DNA of 64,000 nt, taken from positions 6,707,640 through 6,771,639 of the forward strand of contig NC_079505.1 of the NCBI RefSeq assembly GCF_030052815.1. The letters run 5' to 3'. Numbering within the stretch: position 1 is the first letter of the stretch; each line of letters begins with the position of its first letter. The notes under the pieces were generated by a model. It made no database searches and was not told the DNA's origin. It saw nothing but the letters and a program-made list of their open reading frames with translations. The translations under genes were made by a program, and so were the position numbers. Source of the stretch: Hevea brasiliensis. Lineage: Eukaryota > Streptophyta > Magnoliopsida > Malpighiales > Euphorbiaceae. Of the stretch, positions 12,146-24,156 are shown piece by piece.

Positions 12146-15100
12146 TGTGATGCCCCTTACCCGTCTACCGTATAGCCGAGCAAGAAGTGCCACATTCGGT
12201 GCCGGAGCACCCTATCTTGTTTTATCATATCTATTGTAAACTTTTGATGTCATTTAAAATATGTATTCTATGTGTAGAAATTTTTTTTTTTTTTTATATA
12301 TCTTATTTCTGTGAAGACCCAGACAGATCCTCCTCTGTTTTATTAGCATCTGGCGGGTTCCACTATCACGTGTTAACATATTCATAGTCATCTCACATAT
12401 TTCCATATCATATTCTCTTTTATCATATCATTCATAACTATTTATGAGATCTCAAAATGAAGTGTCATCTATTGCATTCATATGGAAATTCATAGATAAT
12501 AAATTATAAGTTTTCATTTCAAGTCCAAAATAAAATACATCATAAACTAGTAATTACATCATGACTAGACATAATGAACCAAAATACTAGTCTATACATG
12601 GGTCCTACCAAAATACAAAAGACTGGTAAGGTGATTCTGATAGGTGGCAGATCTGGTCGGAACTCTGTCCAAATACTACAGTGGCGACTGCTGATCTTCA
12701 GTACCTACGCGATGGAAAACCAACGCGCTAAGCATAACGCTTAGTGGTGCATAATTTATAATAACAATAATTAAACAATTGAATTAATATTTACAAATCA
12801 TAAATTCTGGGTCTTTTATATTTTTTTTTATTACACTTTGGAAACAATTAAAATTATTGGGATCTTTCCTGTTTACTTATTGTATATTCAGTATTAATTA
12901 ATTATTATCAATGCCCAAGAAACCTATAACAAATTATAAAAGCTGGATACACAGAGTATACGGGTTAGACAGCCATATGTCTACCTCAGATACATCCATC
13001 GTGCACGAGGCCACCGTCGGGCACGAGACTCATTGTCAGCTTGTAAAGCCGTAAATAAAGTAGGCACAATGGCCGTAAGTAGGCATATAGCCTGTAGAAT
13101 GATCATACGGACATATATTGTCAGTTCATGATTTTCTAGAGGCGATCGCTATCTGTAGTCCCTAATTGGTATACCAATTTATCCAAACTAAATAAATAAG
13201 TCTAGGTATACTATGGGCAATTAAACATTTTTAATTAATTTAGCACTATTCACTATTACTATTTTCTAGTACTGTTCATTAGTACCATTAATTTCATATT
13301 AATAGGACATTAGTCCCAATTTACATATTCATATCATTTTTAATATTTAATTTTCCTTATGAGTATTTTAATTATCATATATAGCATTTTTCCCATGAAC
13401 CTTTCTTTAGGTTCATGTTGATGTGTTATTTTTATCTAGGAATTTGACTAGGTTAGGATGTCTATTTAGTCACACTTTCTTCATAACAATTGCTCCTCTA
13501 TGTTTAAACTTGAATTTCAGTTTTTGAATCACTGAATTTGGAGTTATAGAACTCAAGTTATGGTCAAAATACCATAACTGGTCCCTTTGCCTCTAAGCTG
13601 TCCAGAATTTTAAATTCCTGTTATGTCTTAGGGACTCCCAGGTACAATTTCATAATTTTTCAAGCTTGGTATAGTGAGTTATAGTCAGTGTATTAACTTG
13701 GACTCTCAGTCCTATAAGGGCAATAACCAACTTTAGGGCAGTATGTTTGACCCTCTTTTTAGGGTCTTTACACTTAGAATTTGGCAAAGGTGTCTAAATC
13801 AATGTTGTAGCCCTAAGTATCATGTTTCTAGATCATATTGGCAAATCTCAAATGGAATTTCCTAGTGGGAGTTATGGCCAAATGAACACACAGGTATCAA
13901 ATGGCATTCTGGGTTCAACTTAACATTTTTTAGATTTCAATTCCTAACTTTGGCTAATATTTTCCCTAGGATACAATGGTTTCTAGAGCTTGGTCAAAAC
14001 ATAAAAGTTGTTGTGCTATGTCTTATAAAACTTTTGGCACTAGTTTCACTCAATTTGCAGCTTTGGAGACCAAGTTATGGCATTTTTGCCAAAACTGGTC
14101 AAGCATACCAAAGGAACAGTATTTTGGACAATTTTCGGGTTGGCAGTTTTAGTGACTCAACTTGTGTTAACAATTTGAATTAGTTAAAGGAAAAACTGGG
14201 TTAAGTGGTCTTCATGAAAAGTGTAGCCCTATGTCTAAACTTTCCATGGGTAAAATTTTAGGTCATTTGGACCAGTATAGAGAGAGTTATGACCAAATGA
14301 ACACGTACTATTCATTTGGTCATTTTCTAGGTTGGCAGTTTCAGTGGCCCAACTTTTGCTACCAATTTGAATTGGTTAAAGGCAAAACTGGGTTAAGTGG
14401 TCTTCATGAAAAGTGTATCCCTATGTCTAAAATTTCCATGGGTAAAATTTTAGGTCATTTGGACCAGTATAGAGAGAGTTATGACCAAATGAACACGTAC
14501 TGTTCATTTGGTCATTTTCTGGGTTGGCAGTTTCAGTGACCCAACCTTTGCTACCAATTTCAATTGGTTAAAGGCAAAACTGGGTTAAGTGGTCTTCATG
14601 AAAAGTGTAGCCCTATGTCTAAACTTTCCATGGGTAAAATTTTAGGTCATTTGGACCAGTATAGAAAGAGTTATGACTAAATGAACACGTACTGTTCATT
14701 TGGTCATTTTCTGGGTTGGCAATTTCAGTGACCCAACTTGTGCTAACAATTTGAATTTGTTAAAGGCAAAACTGGGTTAAGTGGTCCTCATGAAAAGTGT
14801 AGCCCTATGTCTAAACTTTCCATGGGTAAAAGTTTAGGTCATTTGGACCAGTATAGAGAGAGTTATGACCAAATGAATATGTACTGTTTATTTGGTCATT
14901 TTCTGGGTTAGGTGCAGGGAAATCCGAATTTGGGCAGTATTTAGGTCAAGTTTTGGACAGAATTTAGGCATGATTTCTTCATGGAAAATGGGCTATGTTG
15001 AGTCTAATTTCACCTCCAATTGGCCTTATACCAATTGGAGTCACACATTTTCAGTTATGGGTCAATAAACCCACTGGACTCATTGAGTCCAAACCTGCAG

Positions 15101-16204
15101 AAAATTGACACTTCCAAAACTCAATCTCCTCCAACTTCCTTACTTCAAATTGCATGCAATACACTTCTATAAGCAACAATCTCATCCCAATTAGGTCAAA
15201 TTTCAAGCATTTACACAAAATCTCCAAGTCATGTACACAAACCCTAATTTCCAAGTTTCAAACTCAATCAATTCAATCCCTTTTCACTTCTCATGCATAT
15301 AATCATATCAATCATCATCTCTAAACTCATTTACATTATTTGAACACAATAAAGCCCAACACATTTCATGGCTGTCAAAATTTGGGGACATGATGGGTTC
15401 ATGAATTTCTTGTTAATTTCTTGAAATTTCCACTTATCTCAAGTCACTTTCAAGTATTAAAAGAAGAAAGAAGGGAGAAAAGCACTAACCTCTTGTGACC
15501 CAACTTGGAAATTTTCCAAAACTTCAACTTTCCTTCTCCCTATGGGTACCTAGAGCTTCCTTATGATGTGGGCTAAATTTTTAATGAAGGGGACTATGGG
15601 TTTTGGTGGATAAATGAAGAGAAACTCAAGCTCAAAGCTTGAGCAAAAATGGTGGAGGGGAGAGAACATGGAGACGACAAGGAGAGAGAGAAGAGGAAAT
15701 GAAGAAGACTTGTGGTTGGTGAATTTTTGTCTCTTGTGTCTTATATATATATATTCTATAATTATTGTACTTTATTTTTTTTTAAATGCCATAAGTCTAT
15801 TTCCTTTTTTTTCTTTTTTTTTTTCCTTTTCTTTTCTTTTCTTTTCTTCTTCTTTCTCTTCTCATTTTCCAAATTCAAATTCATAAATTTAATTTATGTT
15901 AATTATTTTATTTCCTAATTTTAATTTGACATTTAAGTCAAGATTCACCTCTAGGGGTAAAATGACCAAAATGCCTTTCATGGTGCTCATCGGATTATTT
16001 TTATTATTTTATACCAATTTATAAATTCTCTAAACTTTAATTTATTTTTCTCAAAATTTTTCCTTTTTTTTTTTAATATTTATTTCATTAATTTATGTCT
16101 CCTCACCATAGTTTAAGTGTAGTTCCAGACATCCTGACTGTCCGAACAGACATTAGTCATCGGAACAGTAAAATATACGGACTACCTACGGTGAGGGCGT
16201 TACA
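12146..16204 (-). mobile_element. Solo LTR of the element A/D family, nested in A's LTR
   Basis: A complete LTR (plus-strand ends TGTGATGCCCC and GGTGAGGGCGTTACA) with the target duplication TTTCA at 12141-12145 and 16205-16209. Outside those points the host LTR continues without loss (ATTTCA|AGTCC). No internal region remains, the usual result of recombination between the two LTRs of a full element. At 4059 bp it is the longest family LTR here, because it has four 192-bp repeats. A minus-strand orientation is assigned because A and D read that way. Confidence 0.93.
14100..14910. repeat. 192-bp tandem repeat inside the solo LTR (four units)
   Basis: The phrase TCTTCATGAAAAGTGTA (TCCTCATG in the fourth) starts at 14209, 14401, 14593 and 14785, an exact 192-bp period. 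Each unit also holds GGTCATTTGGACCAGTATAG and an inverted pair around GTTCATTTGGTCAT/ATGACCAAATGAAC. The same repeat occurs 2 to 4 times in every other LTR of this family in the window. The frames across it are repeat artefacts. Confidence 0.9.
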
Positions 16205-19156
16205 TTTCAAGTCCAAAATGAAATATATCATAAACTAGTAATTACATCATGACTAAACATAATGAACCAAAATACTAGTCTATACATGGGCCCTACCAAA
16301 ATACAAAAGACTGGTGAGGTGACTCTGGACAATGGTAGATCTGATCAGAGCTCTATCAGTGCACTACTGGTGTTGCTGCTGCGGCTGATCTCCAGTACCT
16401 ACGTGATGGAAAACCAACATGCTAAGCATAACGCTTAGTGATGCAAAATTTATAATAACAATAATTTAATAATTTGAAACAATATATGCAACTCATAATT
16501 TCTGGGTCTTTTACATTTTTATTGCTCTTTAGAAATAATTAACATTATCGGGATCTTTTATGATTACTTATTGTATTTTAAGTCTTAATTAATTTTTTTA
16601 TCAGTGCCTAAGAAAACCTATAACAAATTATAAAAGCTGGATGCACAGGTGTATACTGGTTAGATAGCCATATGTCTATCCAGTATACGTCTGTCAGGCA
16701 CAAGACCAGCTGTCGGGTATGAGACCCGCTGTCAGGCTTGTAAAGCCAGAAATAAAATAGGCACAATGGCCAGTAAGTAGGCATATAGCTTGTAAAAAAA
16801 TCATACCAGACATATATTTTCAGTTCATGATTTTCTCAGTAGGCAGTACTGCTATCTGTAGTCCCTAATTGGTATACCAGTTTATCCAAACTAAATAAAT
16901 AAGTCTAGGTATACTATGGGCAATTAAACTTTTTTTAATTAATTTAGCACTATTCACTATTACTATTTTCTAGTACTGTTCATTGGTACCATTAATTTCA
17001 TATTAATAGGACATTAGTCCTAATTTACATATTCATATCATTTTTAATATTAAATTTTCCTTATGAGTATTTTAATTATCCTATATAGCATTTTTCCCAT
17101 GAACCTTTCTTTAGGTTCATGTTGATGTGTTATCTTTATCTAGGAATTTGACTAGGTTAGGATGTCTATTTAGTCACACTTCCTTCATAACAATTGCTCC
17201 TCTATGTTTAAACTTGAATTTCAGTTTTTGAATCACTGAATTTGGGGTTATAGAACTCAAGTTATGGTCAAAATACCAAAGGAATAGTATTTTGGGACAA
17301 TTTCTGGGTTGGCAGTTTTAGTGACTAAACTTATGCTAACAATTTGATTTTGTTAAAGGCAAAACTGGGTCAAGTGGTCTTCATAAAAAGTGTAGCCCTA
17401 TGTCTAAGCTTTCCATTGATGAAATTTTAGGTCATTTGGACCAGTATAGAGAGAGTTATGACCAAATGAAGGTCATTTTCTGGGTTGGCAGTTTCAGTGA
17501 CCCAATTTGTGCTAACAATTTGAATTGGTTAAAGGCAAAACTGGGTTAAGTGGTCTTCATGAAAAGTGTATCCCTATGTCTAAACTTTCCATTGGTGAAA
17601 TTTTAGGTCATTTGGACCAGTATGGAGAGAGTTATAACCAAATGAACAGATACTGTTCATTTGGTCATTTTCTGGGTTGGTAGTTTCAGTGACCCAACTT
17701 GTGCTAACAATTTGAATTAGTTAAAGGCAAAACTGGGTTAAGTGGTCTGCATGAAAAGTGTAGCCCTATGTCTAATCCATTGGTGAAATTTTAGGTCATT
17801 TGGACCAGTATAGAGAGAGTTATGACCAAATGAACATGTACTATTCATTTGGTCATTTTCTGGGTTGGCAGTGTTTGGTCATCCGGGTTTGAGCAGATAA
17901 TTGGTCATGATTTTGAAAGAATTTGGGTAGGATTTCTTCTTGAAAAATGAAGGTTTGGATGTCCCAAAACACCTTCAATTGGCCTCATACCAATTGGAGT
18001 CACACATTGTCAGTTAGGGTTCAACAAACACATTGGACTCATTGAGTCCCAACCTACAGAAAATGTAACACTCTCAAAATTCAATCTCCTCCTTCTCCAA
18101 ACTCCAAATAAGTATACATGTCACTTCTATTATCATCAATCTCAACACAATTAGGTCCAATTCAAAAATGTCACAAAATCCTCAATTTCAAGTGCACAAC
18201 CCTAATTTCAAACATCAAATGCATATATATAACCATGAAATCAATTCCCACATATAATACCTTGTTAATTAACTTCCCTAACTAAACTAAAACCAACAAA
18301 ATCCATCATTTTCATGGTTCCTCTAGGGCTGCCAAATTCAAGGGTTTCTTTCCCAAATTTTTCTTTTTAATTTCATGTAAATCTTCACTTGGTTTAGCAT
18401 GATTTTCATGCTTAAAGAAGAGATTAAGAGTTTTGAGCACTAACCTTTTTGGGTGTCTTGCCAAACTTCAATTTTTTTGCTTCTTTTTGGTATCTATAGC
18501 TTCCTTAGGGTGTAGGGAGTATTTTTTGTAAAGGGAGCTATGAGTTTTGGTGTGTGGAAGCTTGGAAAATCAAGCTTGAAAGATGGTGGACTTGAGGGGC
18601 CAAGGTGTGCGGCACAAGGGAGAGGGAGAGAGAAAAGAAGTGGAGGAAGAAGAGGAAGGTGGTTGGGGTTTGTCTTATGTGGCTTATATATTTATATTTT
18701 TATTGTACTTAATTTTGTTTTAAATTTTCATAAGCTTTTTTTTTTCTTTAAATGCCATAAGTCTTTTTATTTTCCTTTCTATTCTTTTCTTTCCTTTTCT
18801 TTTCTTTCTCTTCCCATTTCCCAAATTCAAATTCATAAAATTAATTTATGTTAATTATTCTATTTCCAAATTTTAATTTGACATTTAAGTCAAAATTCAC
18901 CTCTAGGGGTAAAATGACCAAAATGCCTTTCATGGTGCTCATCGGGTTATTTTTATTATTTTATACTAATTTATAAATTCTCTAAACTTTAATTTATTTT
19001 TCTCTAAATTTTTCCTAAATTTTCTTAACATTTATTTCTTCAATTTATGTCTCCTCACTATAGTTTAGGTGTAGTTTCAGACATTTTGACTGTCCGAACA
19101 GGCATTAGTCAACAGAACAGTAAAATGTACGGACTACCTACGGCGAGGGCATTACA

Positions 19157-19172
19157 ATTCTTCCCCTCTAAT
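19157..19172 (-). promoter_or_regulatory. Element A polypurine tract
   Basis: On the minus strand AGAGGGGAAGAAT sits directly against the 3' LTR start (TGTAATGCCC). This purine run is where plus-strand DNA synthesis would be primed during reverse transcription. Position and composition are as expected for the family. Confidence 0.75.
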
Positions 19173-19299
19173 AATAATTTCGTCCTTAAAATTTACCTAA
19201 GGTGAAGAGCTGAGGGAACTGCTGCCTCATCGTCTCCTCGCTCTCCCATGTTACTTCTTCTGTGTTGTGGTGTCTCCACAAGACTTTCACTAGTGGGAT

Positions 19300-20061
19300 T
19301 GTAACACCCTAGGCAAATCCCACATCGACAAAACACGGGAGAGATGCTGGGTTTATAAGTTGATGGTTCACTATTGGCGTTTTTTAAAGCGTGAGAGCTT
19401 GACCAGGCGGACAATATCACTAGTGGTCGGGTCGTTACATTTGTGGTATCAGAGTGCTCGTGCAACCTTGAGCGATGGTGGGGCAAACCTCGCGAGGATC
19501 TGAGTCCCATAAGGGGTGGATTGTAACACCTAGGCAAATCCACGTCGACAAAACACGGAGAGATCTCGGGTTTATAAGTTGGTGGTTCGTAACCCTATTG
19601 ACGCGTTTTAAACCGTGAGGGCTTCGGTCCGCAGCGGACAATATCACCAGGCTCGATACCACAAATGTAACGGCCCTACCACTAGTGATATTGTCCGCTC
19701 GGTCAAGCCCTCACAGTTTTAAAACATGTCAATAGGGGTTACGAACCACCAACTTATAAACCCAGCATCTCTCCCGTGTTTTGTCGATGTGGGATTTGCC
19801 TAGGGTGTTACAATCCACCCCCCTTATGGGACTCAGCGTCCTCGCTGAGGTTTGCCCCACCATCGTTCAAGGTTGCACGCGGAGCGGCTCTGATACCACA
19901 AATGTAATGGCCCGGCCCACTAGTGAAATTGTCCGCTCTGGCCTAGCCCATACTAGGCCTCACGGTTTTAAAACGCGTCAATAGGAGTTACGAACCATCA
20001 ACTTATAAACCCAGCATCTCTCCCGTGTTTTGTCGATGTGGGATTTGCCTAGGGTGTTACA
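19300..20061. mobile_element. TRIM a: inverted dimer inside one target duplication
   Basis: A terminal-repeat retrotransposon in miniature, in an unusual inverted form. Plus half: LTR 19300-19439, internal 19440-19521 with primer site TGGTATCAGAG and purine tract AAGGGGTGGAT, then a second LTR 19522 to about 19650. Minus half: a partial internal piece (~19651-19665), LTR 19666-19812, internal to 19902, LTR 19903-20061. One duplication, GGGAT, flanks the whole at 19295-19299 and 20062-20066, so it entered as a unit or rearranged after entry. No coding capacity. It interrupts the chromodomain of element A. It is not Cassandra, as no 5S-like segment is visible. Confidence 0.88.
19317..19358 (+). 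promoter_or_regulatory. U6-type promoter in the TRIM a LTR (USE + TATA, 24 nt apart)
   Basis: ATCCCACATCG at 19317-19327 equals the plant snRNA upstream sequence element (consensus RTCCCACATCG). TTTATAA follows at 19352-19358 after exactly 24 nt. In plant snRNA genes a spacing near 24 marks pol III (U6-type) and near 34 marks pol II. Function is inferred. A TTTT run follows some 40 nt after the TATA box in related copies and might stop pol III early. Confidence 0.6.
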
Positions 20062-22519
20062 GGGATCCTCTTGTTTCTGAGTTCTTTCACTTCCCGTGCT
20101 AAGATTCTGATAGGTTCTTCTTCATATGTCAAATCAGGTTGCACAATTATCTCCTCTGCTGAAATGACATGTGAAGGATCTGATCTGTATCTCCTGAGCA
20201 TCGACACATGGAATACACTGTGGATCTTATCCAACTTTCTTCCAAGATGATACCTTAAGAAACACCTTATCGCCAACCTCATACTCTATATCCTTTCTCC
20301 TCAGGTCGGCATATGACTTCTGTCTGTCCGAGGTGACTTTCAAATTGTCTCTGATGAGTTTCACTTTTTCCTCTGTCTGTCTCACTAAATCTGGGCCCAC
20401 TACTTTCTCCTCACCCATTTCTGTCTAGCATAAGGGAGTTCTACATCTCCTCCCATACAACGCTTCATATGGAGCCATTTTTATACTGGCTTGGTAGCTG
20501 TTGTTATAAGCAAACTCTACCAAAGGAAGATACTTCTCCCAACTTTCTTCAAAATCAATGATGCAGCTTCTCAACATATCCTCCAATACCTGAATCACCC
20601 GTTCTGACTGTCCATTCGTCTGTGGATGAAAAGCCATACTGAAGTGTAGTCGAGTGCCTAAAGACTCCTGTAGCCTCTTCCAAGACCTAGAAGTAAATCT
20701 CGGGTCTCGGTCAGATATGATCGATGTTGGCACTCCATGTAGCTGGACTATCTCATCTATGTAAATTTCTGCTAATCTCTCTAATGAGTTGTTGGTTCTA
20801 ACTGGTAGGAAATGAGCTGACTTAGTCAATCTATCCACAATCACCCATATAATATCATGCTCCCTCTGTTTCAATGGTAGCCCAGTCACAAAATCCATGG
20901 TAACGCAGTCCCATTTCCATTCTGGTATGGATATAGGTTGTAATAACCCTGATGGGACCTGATGCTCAAGCTTAACCTATTGGCATGTCAAACATCTAGT
21001 CACAAAATTACCAATCTCTTTCTTCATTCCAGGCCACCAATAATGTGTTTTCAGGTCTTGGTATATCTTGGTACTTCCTGGGTGCATAGCATGGAAGCTA
21101 CTGTGCACCTCTTTCAAGATATTCTTCTTCAATTCCTCATCTCTTGGTTCACATATTCTGCCTTTATAGTACAAACACCTATCTCCTTTCAACTCATAAT
21201 CAGTCTCCTTCCTCTCTTGAGTTCTGCCCATAACAGTTAGCAACTTTTCATCCCTTAACTGTGCTTCTTGTATTTACTGTAACAAACTTGGCTTTACACA
21301 CAACTCAGCCAAAAGTACCCATCTTGTGCTAAAGATAATCGAGCATTCAATGCTCTCAAAGCCATCATAGACTTCCTGCTTAGGGCATCAGCCACTATAT
21401 TTACTTTCCCAGGATGGTAGTCGATCACACAGTCATAGTCTTTAAGGAATTCAATCCATCTCCTCTATCTCAGATTGAGTTCCTTCTGAGTTGGCAAGTA
21501 CTTTAGACTCTTGTGATCAGTGTAGATGTAACACTTCTCACCATATAGGTAATGCCTCCATATCTCCAATGCAAATATTATTGCCGCCAATTCCAGATCA
21601 TGAGTTGGGTAGTTCTTTTCATGTGGCCTTAGCTGTCTAGAAGCATAGACAACTACTTTCCCTTCCTGCATTAGAACACACCCAAGCCCATTGTGAAAGG
21701 CATCACTTTAGATCACATAGGCTTTCTCTGACTCTGGCTGTGTCAACACTGGAGCTTCTGTAAGCATAGCCTTCAACTTCTCAAAGGTGGTTTGACATTT
21801 TTCATTCCAGTCAAACTTTGCATTCTTATGCAGTAACTTAGTCAGTGGGACTGCTATAAGGGAAAATCCCTTCACAAATCTCCTGTAGTATCCAGCTAAC
21901 CCCAAAAAGCTTCTGACTTCTGTTACATTTCTGGAAGGCTTCCATTCAACTATTGCCTCAATCTTCTTGGATCTACCCTGATTCCATCTGCTGACACAAT
22001 GTGTCCAAGAAAGGATATCTCATCCAACTAGAAGTCACACTTGGATAACTTGGCATACAACTGCTTTTCTTGTAGTGTCTGTAGTATTACTCTCAAGTGT
22101 TCATCATGCCCCTCCCGATTCTTAGAATACACCAATATATCATCTATAAAGACCACAACAAACCGATCCAAGTAGGGATGAAAGATGCGGTTCATTAGGT
22201 CCATGAAAGCTGTTGGTGCATTTGTTAGCCCAAATGGCATCACTAGGAACTCATAATGTCCATACCGGGTCCTGAAAGCAGTTTTAGGAACATCTGTCTC
22301 CTTCACTCTCAACTGGTGATAGCTTGATCTGAGATCTATCTTGGAGAATACACCAGCTCCCCTCAACTGATCAAACAGGTCATCTACCCTAGGTAAAGGG
22401 TATTTGTTTTTCACAGTCACCTTATTCAGCTACCGGTAGTCTATACATAGCTGAAGGGTACCGTCCTTCTTTTTCACAAATAGCACTGGTGCCCCCCAGG
22501 GTGACACACTAGGACGTAT

Positions 22520-24156
22520 TGATGTGGCCCAACCGCAAGTGCACGGGTCGTACAAGTAATATAGAAAAGATATCATTCCCACGAGGAGTTGTGTTAATGA
22601 TTGAATTTTTGATATAAAAGTTCTAACTAATTTGGACTATTTTTGAAATTAAAGTAATAAATTGATGGGTATTGGAGTATGAAATCTATTTGTGCAAAAT
22701 TAATAATCTATCAAACAATGAATTAATTAAACTAAAAATGCATCTAATTAAAATAGGCAAGTTCAAATATGGCAATATTCAAAATGGCAAGCAATTAAAT
22801 TTGATTGGAAATTATCAATGATAAAAAGGCAATTCCGGAGTTCGGGATTTCATATTCGAGCTATTTTGGGATTTTTAAATTGGTTATCCAATCTTGTGAA
22901 ACTTACGGGTTTTAAGGAGATTAATTCTTAAATCCTTTGAATACCCTTTCGAGTGAGACAAAGAGTGCCTTAATCAAACTAATCCTACTTTCGTGGAGTT
23001 AGAATTAATTAAGACCCATTAAGTTCTTTAATTAATCTGTGAATCCTCTTAATCCTTAGTCTATTTCTAGATCTAAGTTAATTAAGTCCAATTCCTTGAT
23101 TATCTATCACAAGGCCTTCTCCTTTCGGTGCCTCAACCATGGATTAAGAACATCACTTAATGGGATCCTACACTAAACATGTCATTAAGCACACAAGAAA
23201 TGAATAAAACTCATTAAGAACACAAAATATGGATTACCCAATCAAAATCCACAAAATATCTCAAATATTACAACCCTTACTCCAGAATCAAAGGTAAACT
23301 ACTCACTACCCATAATGCTTACAAGATATATTGAGTTTAAATGGAAATAAAGCTTTAATCTAAGCTAAGAAACAAGAAACTAAACACTAGAAATGTAGGA
23401 AAAATGTAAGGAAAGAAAGAAATCTGCAAATCTTGGTGAAAATGGTGTGGAAGGTGAAAGTGACTCTTCAAATTCTGCCTCTCCTCCTCCTTTCCTTTTC
23501 TGCTCCTTTTCTTCTCCCCTTTTTCTCCCTTTCTAAAATGAGAAATAGGACTATTTATAGCATTTTCTGACATGGAGCCCTAAAATGGTGTGTTTGAGGA
23601 GGGATTTTCTGAGGAAATCTTCTGCCAGCTCATTAATGAACTCTTTATGGGACTGCATAAGTGGACTGCATAAGTCATGCAGTCCCTTATGCAGTTTTCG
23701 GCTGATTCTGGGTCACTTATGCGAAACTGCATGACTTGGTGCATAGGTTATGCACAATTCCGTGAGAGTGCATAAGGGAGGCGTGAATGTGCATAAGCTA
23801 TGCAGTCTCCTTATGCACATTTCGGCTGGTTCTGGAACAGTGATTTTTCTCCTTATGCAGATCTGCATAGCTTATGCGGCAAGTTATGCACAATTTAGTC
23901 AATGTATATTTCAGCTTGAAAACTTGTTTTTGACATCTTTGGCTGTAGAAGTCACTCCTCAATGGCAAAATTTCTCTTCAGTCCTTCAAAAACACCATTT
24001 TTCCTACAAAACAAAGTAAAAATTACAAATTACTCCAAAATCGACAATTATGAAAAACTAACTAATTAACTAATGAAATTAGCTAAAAATGACTAATAAT
24101 CAAATAAAAATGGCTATGAAATTAGACCTAAATGACTATGCAAAATGTATGCATCA
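22520..24156 (-). repeat. Element B 3' LTR (left)
   Basis: 1637 bp, plus-strand ends TGATGTGGCCC and TGTATGCATCA. It contains a cluster of TGCATAAG/CTTATGCA motifs at about 23645-23895, the same motif as the big array at 28200-29155. The short frames at 23355-23573 and 23750-24019 occur in both LTRs and are not supported as genes. Confidence 0.95.

Larger units (their letters stand above)
11780..19156 (-). repeat. Element A 3' LTR (left), split by a solo LTR
   Basis: Seen as 11780-12145 plus 16210-19156, about 3313 bp after removing the nested solo LTR and one target copy. Read on the plus strand it starts TGTGATGCCC and ends GCGAGGGCATTACA. The same CCTACGGCGAGGG signature near the end is found in the right LTR of A and differs from the CTTTGGTGAGGG of element D, which supports the pairing. 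It contains three copies of the 192-bp repeat (phrase TGGTCTTCATGAAAAG near 17378, 17553, 17746) and a pyrimidine-rich tract near 18725-18815. Short open frames within it are not genes. Confidence 0.9.
19186..22519 (-). pseudogene. Element A pol, C-terminal part: RT (most), RNase H, integrase, chromodomain
   Basis: Read from 22519 downward. The RT resumes right at the element B insertion and has the fingers/palm blocks and FIDDILVYS near 22130-22150. RNase H follows ([32 protein letters not shown], about 21465-21671). The integrase has a Zn-binding start (HSSFHAMHPG ... CLTCQ, ~21000-21120) and a DDE core: MDFVTG, SDRDPRF, and NGQSERV (20425-20898). The chromodomain (YEEEPIRILAREVKELRNK) near 20066-20130 is cut by the TRIM dimer and finishes at 19186-19294 with a TAA at 19186. 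Breaks: stops or frameshifts near 22434, 22028, 21705, 21465, 20970, 20425 and 20227, plus two insertions. This would have been the replication and integration enzyme, with the chromodomain guiding it to heterochromatin (family knowledge). Confidence 0.9.

Noticed and set aside
11879..12387. ORFs MSFKSGNLCVEF and relatives (also 45556-45801)
   Set aside because: They lie at the same place in LTR copies and change frame between copies; no selection for coding is seen.
15614..15918. Phe/Ser-rich ORFs over pyrimidine tracts (also 18540-18854, 42037-42231, 56890-57120, 62521-62757)
   Set aside because: They are translations of the LTR's TTTTC-rich tract and recur in each LTR copy.
19300..20061. 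Cassandra-type TRIM with 5S rRNA promoter
   Set aside because: The LTR begins TGTAACACCC as Cassandra does, but I see no 5S-like internal control region; the promoter-like motifs are USE and TATA.
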